A model generated the notes under the pieces. The model did not search any database. It had not been told where the DNA came from and saw nothing but the letters and a program-made list of their open reading frames with translations. Both the position numbers and the translations under genes were made by a program. This document shows, one piece after another, positions 22,216-34,445 of a stretch of 64,000 bases of DNA (its first letter is position 1; the number at the start of each line of letters is the position of its first letter). This DNA comes from Hermatobates lingyangjiaoensis (Eukaryota; Arthropoda; Insecta; Hemiptera; Hermatobatidae), in assembly GCA_026182355.1 (NCBI GenBank), contig JAPFBL010000068.1:9833001-9897000 (forward strand). Direction: 5' to 3'.

Positions 22216-25200
22216 GATTAAATTGTTCATTATCCCTTTACTTAACGGATGGTTAAGTAAAACAATTAAACAATTAAACAATAGAGAGTAGTCTACACTC
22301 TACTTTACTATAAGTAATCATAATATCAAATTTGTTGACGATCGTGGCAAAATTCATTTTATCAGTCATTACCAACTTGAAGGAACTGATCTAGATCAAT
22401 CTAACATATTATTATTACTATCATAAAAATGAAAGCCCTAAATCCATTTGTTTCGTTCACCCCTCGTCGAAACATTACTGTGTCGTCGAGTGCATCCCTT
22501 TGTTGTTTTCAAATTCAACATTACAACGTAAGTTCTTCAGTGAACTTCATATATGTTAGAGAAATTTTTGAATTCCTTGGAATTCAACCTAAAAATAGGT
22601 GGATAACTATTCTTTTTAGATTTGATTTGTCAAAAATCTTTAATATCTTAAATGAAATGACATCTCTTTTATATAGAATCGTTCATAGGTGTTCACCCCT
22701 TCCAAGCAGAGTTTGTATTTTCCGTATGATGTTAACGGCATAACATAAGTTAATTATGAAGTTAACTTAACTTCATAAGTGAAGTCAAGAGGACTTATCG
22801 TTTTTTCTAAACGATATTCTACATTTATTTTTAATCCATTCTTAAAATATTATTTTCTTTTCTGTGTCTAACTACAAAAATGAGAGTTAATATAGTTATA
22901 TTGGTTTAAATATTAATTTTGACCAAACAGTGTTTCGGACATAAGTATTGAAATCATTCCGACCTAATCATCCTGTCAGTTAGCTTGGCATTTTATTTGA
23001 AACTAAGTAACTGAACTTCTTTGCTTAGTTGCGTCTCACTTATGAACTATACTTATAACAGAATTAAAGAAATACAAGAATGAAGGATTACTAGTGATCA
23101 CTTCTTCCCTCACTGTAAAGTATTCTATGAGGAGTAACTGGCAACATATAACACAAACCAATTTTTGAAAATTTTAACTCACATTGAGGCATTTCGATCT
23201 AGTACTAGTCTCAACGGACTACGAATGACCTAATTCTTGATAAAAATATCTGTAAGAGTGACGTTTAATCCTTTATCATACCGGAGGTAAGATAGGTAGT
23301 AATTCTTTTCTTAATCCTACACACATATATCTTCGTGGTTTATGAAGACTGATTTAGTATAGCTGTTTCATTTTACAACCGATGCCGTTTATTTTGATAC
23401 AATATGATAACTTTGCTTTTTAAACAGCAGTAATAGTAGTTTTGTAGAGCTAAAGAAGTAGATTTTGGGTAAAAATCTATGTTCTTATAGTAAAGTTATT
23501 ATAAGAGAACACTGGTTCAATGTATTAGTCAATGTATATTTCACTTAAATTGTCCTGGTTAGTCTTTCATGTACAGAGACTCCAACGTTTTTGCATACGA
23601 ATGAATTATATTTCAGTAATTTTTATTAAGAAACCTTAGAGATCTGCTTGCTTTATTCTTAAGAAAGGTATCATGACCGTTAATGTTATGCTTATTTAAA
23701 CCCGATTAACAAGGCAAAGAGAATGCCGCATAATCAATGCATGTAGTAATATATCGAACAAATGCAGTACCCTAAAGCATTTTCTTGTCTTATCGCAACA
23801 AGGGCATCATGGTATTGCTGATTATTGTAACATTGATTATTTAGGGTGTCAAGTAAGTAAGCCATAACTAATTATCACAATATAGGCAATGGATGACTAC
23901 TTCCTGAAGTCCTATTTATTCCTGCGTTTCATTGTTCTAGTTATCACTCATGAAGATTTTTATTTAACTTTTTCATAGTACTACTAATAGACCCTATTAG
24001 TTCTCACTTTTGGTGTAATACATTCTTCCAACATTGTAAGCTCATCAATTATTTGTAGGAATACAATTCCTATTGCAAAATTTCAAATTTTTTGAGAAGA
24101 GGCTAGGGAAGAGACGAACTTAGCAGCTACTAATAAGTATGTCTCCCATGTTCAGTATTACTAAAACAATGGGGTTCTTATACATATCAAGACTTCTTAT
24201 ATTATGTATCATATCCGACATTATGATTGATTAAAGGGTGCAACATGTAGATTGATTACAACCCGCTGTTAGCCAACCATCCATCATACGATAAAATATA
24301 TCTTCCAATGAATGGTTCATTTTCATTAAATCATTAATTTAATTATTTCTGAAATTATCAGAAATAGATCTTATTTCATAACATTCTAACTCATTAAAAC
24401 ATCTTCAATTTCCTTTTATTTCCTTTTAAATATGAATTTTTTTGAATCGGTTTTGATTAAAATTTTTTAAGTCAATCTATAAATCCCCACAATACAGCAA
24501 ATTATCCGTTTTTTTAGTTGATCCTTCAGTTTTCAGAGGTACGTTGTCTTTGCCGTTATCAGAATAATTTGAATTTTTTACACAGAATACTTTTTTTATT
24601 TTAATATTTTTCACAGAATTTAAAGGCTTTTATCTACTTTCACAATCAATGAATAACTCAGTTTTCAAAAATTTGGAAATTATTTTTCGAATGACATAAC
24701 ATATTGTCCTGAAATCTAATACAGCAGTTATTTCGTGGCAACGGATTAAAATTGCACGACAGATTGGATCTTGGATATAATTAAAACAAATTAGTGATCT
24801 CCACATTTTCTTCAATGCAGTTATCTGAGCAAACGGATCATTAGCTCAGGTTCACTCTCTACAACAAATTACATTGGACCAGTGAAACAAATTTCACCAC
24901 AGTTGAAGCTCATGAAAGCTATTATTTCAGTTTGTTGCATGACTACGAACTAAATGTCCCTGGATTTTAAACACTTATTGTTCACTACTAGACTCATTCA
25001 ACTGTTGTCATGCATTGAACTAGAAAATCAATACCCTCTAGTGTATTTATTTGTCTTGAATAGAATTATTGAACCGCATTTAGAAATGGAACTCAGCATG
25101 ATGGAATCATTCATCATGGACTCACTCAGGAAAAACCGAGGGAGAATGAGTGAAACATTGAGCGAGATTTTGTGATGACTAAAATTAATGGATAACAAAA

Positions 25201-25274
25201 ATATGTTTTGGACGTAATTAGTAGTTTTGGATAATTAATTATTCCATGAGAAATTACTAGCTAAAATTCTAATT
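22216..25274. other. AT-rich desert
   Basis: No recognisable gene. A 104-codon plus-strand frame (22429-22743) has no domain signature. A palindrome ATGAAGTTAA/TTAACTTCAT lies at about 22757-22778. Confidence 0.4.
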
Positions 25275-25575
25275 AAGTGAATTAGAGAAGGGACATTGAA
25301 TGAAGGGAGAGACCCTTCAGAAGTGGGAGAACAGCTGTCGATACAAGAGCTGTTCAGATAGGCTGCGGCCCATTAACACGTGACACTACAGGGAAACAAT
25401 TCCTCCCTACCAATGACAAATGGATCCCTCTCACGGAGAAAAAAACACCCTTATCATTAGGATCAAATAGAAATTTCCTCTCTTGATTTATCGGCCATTG
25501 AACAGAGTAAAACTGCCTGCTGGAGAACATTAAGTATGATAAAAGACTTTGTATTCTATCTTTGATATCCATACT
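25275..25575. other. GC-richer island
   Basis: Contains GGGAGAGACCCTTCAG, GAACAGCTGTCGATAC and GGCTGCGGCCCATTAAC. A 72-codon minus-strand frame (25354-25572) covers most of it, with an ATG at its start but no recognised motif. Candidate conserved element or unrecognised exon. Confidence 0.2.
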
Positions 25576-26033
25576 GTATATAATCCCTCAAATATTGCTA
25601 TATCTTCTCAAAATATGGGTCAATGCTATTTTCATCATTCTAGATAAAAAAAAATTAAATATTTGACATTTGAAATGAAAATAATTTTATGCTAGAGTGA
25701 AGTGGATTTTTCTTTCTAATATCCGGTACTGAAGCAATATCCATTTCAAGCTCGAGCAAAGCAAATCTTCTTTTCACCACAACAGTTTTGAGAAATTCAT
25801 CTCTTTGAAAAGTAGATTACATTACATTCCACCTCTGCCAACGCTTATTCATCAGAAAGGTGTGATTTAAAAATGAAAAAGTCCAACCAAAATTGGTTAT
25901 ATCTCAAAACGAAAGAGCCCAATTTCAGTAACCAGTATTTTTTTTTTAATCAAGCAATAGAATATCATATTTTTTATTGATAAAACCCCACAATCTTTGA
26001 ACCATATATATAATGTCCATCGTTTGCTGCCAT

Positions 26034-26046
26034 GTATATATATATA
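26034..26046. repeat. (TA)n microsatellite
   Basis: Short pure TA run at the left edge of a family B PLE-like palindrome. Confidence 0.8.
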
Positions 26047-26236
26047 AAGATTTCACATAAACACGTGAAATAACAATCAATGATCAAACCACAATAAGAA
26101 ATGGGAAAACAAGACTAAGATCTTTCAACCGTAACAAGCGGTCTTCGTCAGAGTCAAAAACCCAACTAGAAGACCGCTTGTTACGGTTGAAAGATCTTAG
26201 TCTTGTTTTCCCATTTCTTATTGTGGTTTGATCATA
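26047..26236. mobile_element. Fold-back PLE-terminus-like element, family B
   Basis: Arms 26081-26144 and 26168-26234 are near-perfect inverted copies (TGATCAAACCACAATAAG through ACAAGCGGTCTTC). The turn is GTCAGAGTCAAAAACCCAAC. The 26047-26080 extension (TTCACATAAACACGTGAAAT) has no partner on the right, where (TA)n follows instead. The same sequence recurs at 26523-26564, 29211-29311 and 60356-60559. A hammerhead-like core is present on the minus strand of the left arm. No coding sequence is present; placement in PLEs rests on that core and the shared architecture. Confidence 0.65.
26113..26155 (-). ncRNA. Hammerhead-like motif, family B
   Basis: On the minus strand: stem I strand GACT, core CTGACGA (position 7 may be any base), a hairpin with ACCG/CGGT, GAAA, self-complementary AGATCT, T as H17, and AGTC closing a perfect 4-bp stem I with GACT. 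The weak point is the base of stem II, where two or three unpaired bases replace the usual 10.1-11.1 pair. An identical layout occurs at 60453-60495. Confidence 0.5.
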
Positions 26237-26248
26237 TATATATTGTAA

Positions 26249-26424
26249 ACAGGAAAAAAATCCAAAAGAACAACAAACGTTTCACAGTAAACCACAGACA
26301 AGGAACAAAGAGACGTACACACTTACTGTCTCTACTTTTCGGTTGAACTGTCATCAGGAGAGTTGAGATAGGGACACCAAGCGGACTTGCAGTAGGAGAG
26401 CAATATATAACGGTTGTTGGAACG
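26249..26424 (-). mobile_element. PLE-terminus-like fragment, family E
   Basis: Non-coding fragment between two (TA)n tracts. On the minus strand it contains CTCTC, CTGATGA (complement of 26351-26357), CAGTTCAACC, GAAA (complement of 26337-26340), AGTA and GAGAC. CTCT/GAGA gives a 4-bp stem I in the correct place. Stem II could form only a 2-3-bp hairpin, so this is a degraded or atypical hammerhead. Assigned to PLE-like sequences by this layout alone. Confidence 0.4.
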
Positions 26425-26450
26425 TATATATATATATATATATATACTTG

Positions 26451-26490
<40 letters not shown>

Positions 26491-26520
26491 TTGCTATATA
26501 CATATATAATATATATATAG
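26425..26520. repeat. (TA)n microsatellite cluster
   Basis: Pure TA runs at 26425-26446 and 26452-26489 with the interruption CTTGC between them, then an imperfect TA-rich stretch ending in TATAGCAAG. Confidence 0.9.
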
Positions 26521-26522
26521 CA

Positions 26523-26564
26523 AGATCTCACATTAACACGTGAAATAACAATCAATGATCAAAC
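26523..26564 (+). repeat. Family B fragment
   Basis: Matches the outer end of the element at 26047-26085 (TCACATTAACACGTGAAATA, then ATCAATGATCAAAC). Confidence 0.75.
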
Positions 26565-26567
26565 ATT

Positions 26568-26660
26568 GCGAGCACAGAAGTGCTCGCAGGAGTACTTCTA
26601 CCTGATGAGGACTCCAGTAGAATTATACCATAGTAGTGAGTGTTGCAAGCCTTTATTTAT
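26568..26660 (+). other. Strong hairpin followed by hammerhead-like remnant
   Basis: GCGAGCAC/GTGCTCGC with loop AGAA forms a perfect GC-rich hairpin (26568-26587). Just downstream TTCTAC and GTAGAA enclose CTGATGAGGACTCC (26602-26615). The core is present, but the GAAA box appears as GAAT, so any ribozyme is degraded. Family unknown. Confidence 0.35.
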
Positions 26661-27612
26661 GATTTTTCTTTTTTTGTATTTGTTTTTGTATTGAGGAAAA
26701 TCTCTTGTTGTATCTTTTTGTATTTCGTATCGAGAATAAATGGAAAGAAAACAAATAATAACGGAATTATATCAAAAATTATTAAGAAACAAATCTTGTA
26801 AAAATATGTACTAAAGAAATATAAGATGATAAAATAAAATAATATTGAATAAAAAACAAAAAATAAAAAATATTAGTTTACAGAAAAAAGAGATTAAATA
26901 AAAAGTTATATAAAAAAGAATAAATATAAACTAACAGTTTATATATATGTATATATATGAAGATTTTGTTTTCATAAGTCGTCCTTCCTGCTGGTGTTAC
27001 TCCATGAATTATCTTTATCACAGCTGCAAAGCTATAGAAAAATGCATAACAGGTAGGATGATCTATTTACCTAAGTATGTAGGTAATAAATTTGATGTAA
27101 CTTTAATAAATTACCTATTTTTTTATTAAAACTCTTATTTCAATAGACACAACGTCAACTATTTAATAGACATAGCACTTCTTCACTATTATTCATTAGT
27201 TCTATTTCTATAGATTTTCTATAAAATGAAAGTTGGGATGGTGTACACTCATTATTCTACAACCGCTATTAATATATGTTACTTATGCGATGTAGACATC
27301 ATTAAGGTTATGTCAATTATATTCTTATAATCAACTATTTGCTACATTGATTTCACATATCCCAGCTTTTACTGGCGTCCAATTGGTGCATAGACAAACA
27401 AGTAAGAACATGAAATGTATTTCACACAAGGAGGTCTAAATTATTTTTTTAAGTTCAACCCAATAAAGTTACATTTGTAAAAAATTACTATATCATCAAA
27501 GGAAAAATTTATAATTATATTTATATTATCCATCCGGAATTCGTTTTCTTAACTACACTGTATGAAATCTGTAATTTGAAATAATTAATGAAAAAATTAA
27601 TTTATCAACCGG

Positions 27613-27792
27613 ATAAATTTGACTACCTGTCCAGAAAAGGTGGAAACCTTCGATTACTTTCTATATGAATGCAAGGTAATGACCAGGAAGAGGGCAAAGA
27701 TTTTTGACAATTCATGCCTAAATCTAGTAGAAGCGAGAGATAGTTCACTAGAAACAATAAGAATTTTATTAAAGAACGTGAACAAACATTAA
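27613..27792 (+). pseudogene. LINE (non-LTR retrotransposon) ORF2 C-terminal fragment
   Basis: The frame through TGT at 27628-27630 reads CPEKVETFDYFLYECKVMT, then KRAKIFDNSCLNL, SSLETIRILLKN and ends VNKH at TAA 27790-27792. Known: jockey/I/R1-type ORF2 proteins end with a Cys-His zinc-binding segment of the form C-P-x(n)-E-T-x-x-H-x-L-x-x-C followed by a short helical tail. Here the usual His is Tyr (ETFDYFL). There is no start codon and no upstream RT, so this is a 5'-truncated copy. The 3' UTR appears to continue for some tens of bases; no clear poly(A) is seen. Confidence 0.6.
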
Positions 27793-27799
27793 ATAAACC

Positions 27800-29210
27800 T
27801 AAAGTCGGTTAAATAACAACACCATGACAGGCTGATAAGAGGCGTCAGGTTTCTTACAACTGATTAAATATTTATTACTATATTTAAACAAATTTTGTCG
27901 TTAGTGAATATATCTAATGAAATTAAATTTACACGATAGCAACATTAAAATAAAACTAAACATTAATTTATTTTCAACGACTTTAAAATTACTTATGGTA
28001 AAGCTTGTGCAAGTCAATACAATTTTTTGTAATTGGCATACTGATATTGTGGATATCTGGTGTGCTCACAAGGAATGTCATTCTTCTTTCCTAGTCATTT
28101 TGTAGCCTAATCTGTGACTGGATAATTTAAATATCATTGTTATCACTTTATTCAAATGTAGCGAATTAATAATAAATTACAGTTTATATGAGCAATATAG
28201 TCTTAGTTATTAAAATTTCTGGTAAACTATGTATCCACCATATAAACATTAGACTATACAAACTTAAGTACCCACCTTTTAGGTAAGTAGTACTTTAACC
28301 TCACTCTAATGCAATCATGGCTACAAAAGATATATGTTTAAGGATCACTTAAAATTAACATCAAACAAAATGAATGCTTCAAAGGTACTGGTAAACTACT
28401 TGGTTAGTAGTAAAAGGGTTAAGAGTCTTGAGTGCCTCAGGCTTCACGGGTTAGCTAAGTAAATATTAAATGTCTTTTAAAGCAGCAGGAATAATTAAGA
28501 GTCCTGTGAGTTGACCTTATTGATTTTGTTAATGCCCAAGTACAGTACTCACTTAGCATCACTCCAGTCTTTAATCTGCTAATTTACTAAATAGTTTAGA
28601 TTAGTTTAGACTTTAATATTAGACGACAAGTGATCCTCCTTTGAGAATATATTTAATGATGTTATTTTATTAATCCTCCTATTAACAAAAATATGTCGTA
28701 ATCCAAATATTAGTCATGTATAATTCTTTGTATTCTGTAAATATTAATACGTATAATTATATATTCATCAAAACGATCTGATAAATCAAGTGTATTTTCA
28801 AATACTTAAGAATTATAGATTTATACAGATCAAGTTATAGGTGACAGTGACTTTATGGGTTACAAAAACTGTAGAAAAGGCCATCAAACATTGAGTACAT
28901 TTTGTCATATTTTATTTTAAATAATTTTTTTTTTCTAATATCGGACTTTTTTATTTATTATATAAATGATTCTCAAAAAATAAATCTGAAAAGTGAATTT
29001 ATACGGCACCATGTACACCTAGCATATAACTATCATGTTGATTAAAAATCGTTAAAACAGACAAAATTTCTACTCATAAATGTAAACTAGATTATTGTCT
29101 TAGATTCATAGAGTAGATTATAGTTGACCATCTCAATAACAAAGAGAAATGTTCTTATAATGGTCCACATTAAACATATGCTCCAAATCGACAACTCTTT
29201 ATTACTAAAT
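27800..29210. other. AT-rich spacer
   Basis: After the LINE tail I see nothing recognisable. Confidence 0.4.
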
Positions 29211-29311
29211 CAACCGCTTGTTGTGGTTGAAAGATCTTAGTCCCTTTTTTCCCATTTCACATTGGGGTTTGATCATTGCTTGTTATTTCACATGTTTATG
29301 TGAGTATCTTT
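29211..29311 (+). repeat. Family B half-element
   Basis: Carries ACCGCTTG, GGTTGAAAGATCTTAGTC, CCCATTTCACATTGGGG, TTTGATCATTGCTTG and TTTCACATGTTTATGTGA. This is one arm with its extension but no inverted partner and no CTGACGA on its 5' side. Confidence 0.7.
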
Positions 29312-32300
29312 AGAAGGATATCTAAAAAGCAAAAGCATATATATACATATATCCTGGAACAAAAAAGGTAAGTCTCCCTGGGCTAGTGTTTTAATCTTAC
29401 TGTAGATGTTGCTTTAACTTACAAAAGATCACTGTATCGTGACAAATATGTTGTTACAAATGGAATTAGTACAGCCAGAGTAGCTTTGCAAAAGTCGAGG
29501 AAAACTGTCCACAAAGGAACACCAATGCTCTATGGTTATTAAGTATAGCAACTATCCAAGGTGTATTTATTTATGTATGAAAAATAATGACAGTCTTGAC
29601 ATACAAACAACCCGCTTCAAAGGCATAGTTTTTGAAACGCTTTACTGGTTTTGGATGTGTAACTAAACGGTCGGTTTACTAATCAAACCGCTGGAATGTT
29701 TTTTTCTTTCAATATTATTTTATGCAAATGGTTTCAACTAAAGTTAAACTCGATACATATTCATTTTCACTGTAATAACAAAAAGAATTATTGGATAAAC
29801 CTGACTTGCAAACACCAGTTTGCAGTGATTTTAAAAACTTCTTCAAAAAAAATAATTTTGGTTTTTTTATAATGTAATTTTTCGAATAATAAGCAAAAAA
29901 AAAGTATTCAACCTACAAAGCACTAACATTTCAATTATTGCAAAAATAAAAGTAAAGTGTTTTGGTAAGTACAAAATGTTATAATAAGTTATACTTTGTT
30001 TCAAAATAAAAACAGACTGGAGTTTTAAAAAAACCATTGAGTTTTCTTGATTCTGAAAGTTTTGGCAACAGTTAGAAGGCGGTGAATTATTGATCAAGTG
30101 AGCAAGTTTCCGACGGCCTGAAAAATTGATAAGTTATTGTTCTGCCTAAGTCTTACCCCCACTGAGACAAAACATGAGTCCTTTAACATGTCAGGAGAAG
30201 CAATGTAATAAAGCATATGAAAAATATATGATATTCATTCATATTTTATTCATTATTTTAATTAACGCACCAATATCTTGGTCATTATGCTATTTTAAAT
30301 TCGTGTAAAAAAAGTAGGACAACACAATCAAAAAATGCTGAGGGATTCTCATATATGACTCTGACAACAGTAAAACAGAGCTTAGAACAATACCTGCTCT
30401 CAATGTGACTAACATATACATCTAGTTAAGTAAAAGTCATACGAATGATATTTTGACATGAGTGAAGCCGCGACTAGGACATGCTAGTTTGAATTGAAAG
30501 TGGCTAGTTTGCCTTTCATTTCAAAGAAAATCTTCCACCTCTGCTGATGACGTGAAGGAAAAAACAAACACGTATTAATATCAGATAGAGGATGGTTTCA
30601 GGTAGTTTGTCGTTTCTAAATTTCTGAAATTATACATTCTCTATGATACTTGAGAGTACAATCCTTGTCCAATAATGATTAGTATTTTGCAGTAATTTAA
30701 TTTTGAAAATACAATGATAACAATTCCAATATCTGTATGTGTCATAACTGTGTTACCTCGATTGACTATTCAAGTCCTACGATGTAGGACTCCCAGTGTA
30801 TAATATTCATTGTGCTATATCACAAAGGGCCAATGTTCGGCCTATGTTTTTTTTTTCACAACAGTGACCCTGTTATGAGGAAGTATATTTAAGTTCACAC
30901 GTATCACACAGGGTACACATGTATACAACAACAAAGTTGTTATAAAATAATACACTTGTAGGATTAAGATTAAGTAAGTATAACATACAAACATTAATTA
31001 AATAGTTAATAATATATACTAGTATAACTAAACTAAAATAATAAATGAAAATAGTATCAGTAATTTTTTACACTAATGGTGCTGACGTATAAATAATTTG
31101 TTTGTTTGTTTTTAATCTACAAAATTACAGTAATTACAATTAAGTGTGCCTATTAACTAAAATATATCCACTGAAATCTTACCCAGAAAGTGTTTAAAAT
31201 ATTTATGTTGTTCTACCGGCCAGTTCTGTTCAGTAGCCATGGTAAATAGAATTAAGTTTCATCGGTATGGATCCAATAGTGGACAGCGGTATAATAAGTG
31301 ATACCATAAGTGATACTGGTCAGTAGGTCCGTCATATGCGCAACTTGAATGTTGAATAATGTGAAATCTTTTCAGGTAATGTCCAGTCCTGACGTGTCCA
31401 GTCAGTACTTGAGTCAGTCTGCAGTCAATTTGCAAGCTGTTTAGCTTCTGCTCTAAGTATGATCTAGAATATTATACATTCTAAGTATTAGTATATACTC
31501 AAATTATATACAGAATATTCAATTGAATATTGCAGATTATCTGAATGTGAATCGGAATGAAGGTTATCTACGAATGAATTTAGAAAAAATAATCTTTAAC
31601 AAGAACTCTCAATTAACTTAAAGTTCTGAACTTTACCAATGGTAAGAAGTACAAACAATGGAACTCTGATCTTAAGGGAACACTAATCATGACAAAACTG
31701 TTTGGGGTGAATACCTGCATGATCGGTTAATGCTAAAGATAAACAAATGACAAACCATCAATTTAAAAAACCTTCTTTAAGATTTGATGGCCCTTATTAC
31801 ATCACAGAATGTCCAATTCATTTCAAGTTGTAGAAAATAGAGTTTACAATCAAGTATAAGTTTTCTGATATTCGTTTAAGAAATTTGGTTTTAAAATATT
31901 TTAACCCCAATATTTTGCTATTCATTTTATATACTTTATCTTCTATAGCATAAATAGATTAAGACGTAGACATGATTTAGAAAATAATTCACATAGTGTT
32001 GTTGAATATGTATTTAATATGTGAATTTCTATATTTTGAGTATTATCCTGCACACATTACAAGAAAATTATTATTTTTCGTAATTCATACTTTCTTTGTT
32101 ATATACCCGTTTTTATATATTATACATGTTTGATTTTTTCTTTTTAATTTTTTTTGTTACGGAGCGTAAAAAGTCTGAGACCTACTGATTTAAGTCATGA
32201 CAATAATAGTCTGTAAAATTAACTCTTTCCTTCTTTTTAATGAAGCTTTAATAACTTCTATAATTGATTTTCAAGAGATTTATCAAATAAAATTTATATT

Positions 32301-34112
32301 TGAAACATTTTTTTAAGTAATTAAAGGTTTTATATTGTTCTTTACTAATAGTTTAGTTTACGGTTTTTATAGAAATTTAACAAAGAGTTTTCTTGAAAGG
32401 GATAGAATTACTGTAGTTGATATATATTATTGAAGTTTGACTGTATTCTTTCCCAGAGTGATTGCTCACACCTTTATGTGGTTCATATAAGTAGTGAGAA
32501 ACATATTTATATAGAACGTGTTTATTTGTTTAATTTATTTGATCTTCCTCATAAGATACTTTCCACCTTCCCTTCTTCAATTTATGAACTGAATTAATTT
32601 TCAATTTCTCATTAACTAAACTGTATATATAAGATGAATTCTCGTTTTAAACAAGCTGAAAGTTACGTGACTTCATTCATCGTTAACTTTATTCCTATTA
32701 TTCCAAAAGGGAGGCAGAATTTCAGCTTATTTGTTCCTTGATCTCGAGGTCTAATTGCGTTCGTTAACTGTGTTAGCCAGTCCTACATACAGTTCTTACA
32801 TTCCAAATAAGTAGTACACTTCATGTTAGGAAAATAATTAAAGTCTTTGCAGAAAAATGTTATCAAAAGTATACGTTTTCATAATATAGTCCTCTTCTGC
32901 ATGATATATTAACTGTTCTGATACATAAAAAGCAGCTCCTCATAGAAAAAATGTGTTTATGGAGACATAAATAATCTGACCAACCTGAGTAAATACCCCA
33001 TTGTAACTGATAGCACAACATCTACGTTAATATGCACTTTCTCATTTTCCAAAGTACAAAGAAAAGGAAGTATGTTCATTTCAAAACATTAAGTTTGCTG
33101 AAGATGAAAATGGAACCATCGCTGATAGGTGCATAAATTTGTTAGGGTGAATAAAATGGGATCAACTATGATAAGCCGATCCAACGACGCTTTTTAGACT
33201 CTAAAAGCAATCTCAGGTAAGCTCCAAATCCCTGCACAACCCAATTTGTTGCACGTTATTTTTATTCATAAGCTCTTGGTATGCGGAATATCATGGACCG
33301 GATTCCGTCCGGCTATATCTTCGTCTTCCATCATCCCATTTAGTACTTTAATATACACTCCTGTTCTAAAAATATTGGAGTTCTCAAATAATACTAATAA
33401 AAGTAATTACTGATGTTTAAATCAAGTGGTTTACAACTATTTTAACAATGCTACAGAAATATATTAATATTCCTAATATCTTAGTAACCTAAACTACTGT
33501 ATCTAGCCTGAGGATATTGATAATCAATTTTAATAGTTGCCTCTTAAAGTATAATATCTCCTCTTCCATTATTTTAAATTGAGAAAATCTTTATAATTTA
33601 ATATAAATACATATTAAAATGAGACTTATGATCTAAAGTGTAAAGGGAGATAAAGTATAGTTTTGTATGTCAACGCTACGAAAATATTAGAGTTATTTCC
33701 CATACCAATAAAATTTGAAAATTTCAGTGTATGGAAAAAATATTTAACTGAAGTATGACAACTAAATATCTACTAAATACCATTAATATTTGTAAAACGA
33801 TGTGACTTATGGAATATTTAAAACATTTTGATAAATATCCAAATATTCATATATTCAACGCACATAATCAAAATTTAGCTCAGTATTACATCGAAATGTG
33901 TAAATTTTGAAACATTTTTTTGAAGCAAGCAAAAGTTATTTGTATTCTATTAATATAAAACCAAGTAAAAATCGTTTGATATCTAAAAATTTATATTGTA
34001 TCATGTGAATGAATGATAAGGAAAAAAATCATATTTTAACTCAGGTGCTGTGGAATCATTCACTGTGTGATATTTACTCACGAAGAAAGGTATAGAGAAA
34101 GAATTTAAGTGT
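29312..34112. other. AT-rich desert
   Basis: No gene supported. Local structure includes a perfect hairpin AGTCCTAC/GTAGGACT at 30773-30791 and a short block of repeated AAGTGATAC words at about 31290-31320. There are moderately GC-richer blocks near 31210-31440 and 33090-33320. Confidence 0.4.
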
Positions 34113-34445
34113 ACACATAAAAGATTTTATCCAACCTTGTCAAAGTTTCGAACACTTAGTGTTCATCCTCAAGTTATATCTGCCTTAGTATGGTGATGTT
34201 AAGTGTTCTAGGAGCCATAGGACACTCCTTGAGCCACAGGACACTCCATGAGCCACAGAACACTCCATGAGCCACAGGACACTCCTTGAGCCATGGGACA
34301 CTCCTTGAACCATAGGAGGCACTAGGTGTCGTCCGATTACTCCTTGAACACTCATATCACCTTCCTAAGGCAAATGCTACCTGAGGATAAACACTAAATG
34401 TGCAAAACGCATCGATGTTGTATAAAACTTTTGTGTGGGTACATA
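34113..34445. mobile_element. Older fold-back PLE family A terminus with minisatellite loop
   Basis: Diverged inverted repeats, left 34113-34210 and right about 34345-34445, share CTTAGTATGGTGAT/ATCACCTTCCTAAG, the GGATGAACACTAAGTGTTC hairpin block and ATAAAACTTTTGTGTG. The same wording (hairpin, GAAAC, then AAAACTT and TTGTGTGG) is found in the PLE at 3155-4251, so this is the same family. The loop is a 19-bp minisatellite. No GIY-YIG coding remains. Both hammerhead cores are mutated: left TTGAGGA, right CAAA in place of GAAA. Confidence 0.65.
34212..34317 (+). repeat. 19-bp minisatellite, 5.5 units
   Basis: Units start at 34212, 34231, 34250, 34269, 34288 and 34307 (partial) with consensus GAGCCACAGGACACTCCWT. 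Units differ at one to three positions. The array sits exactly in the loop between inverted PLE-like arms. Confidence 0.95.

Noticed and set aside
22429..22743. 104-codon plus-strand frame
   Set aside because: No recognisable motif and no repeat or exon-boundary support; left unannotated as a gene.
29580..29700. Additional hammerhead motif near TTTTTGAAACGC
   Set aside because: GAAAC is present, but no CTGANGA box or stem II precedes it at the needed distance.
34212..34317. CRISPR-like array
   Set aside because: Units of 19 bp are directly adjacent with no spacers, so it is a minisatellite in eukaryotic DNA.
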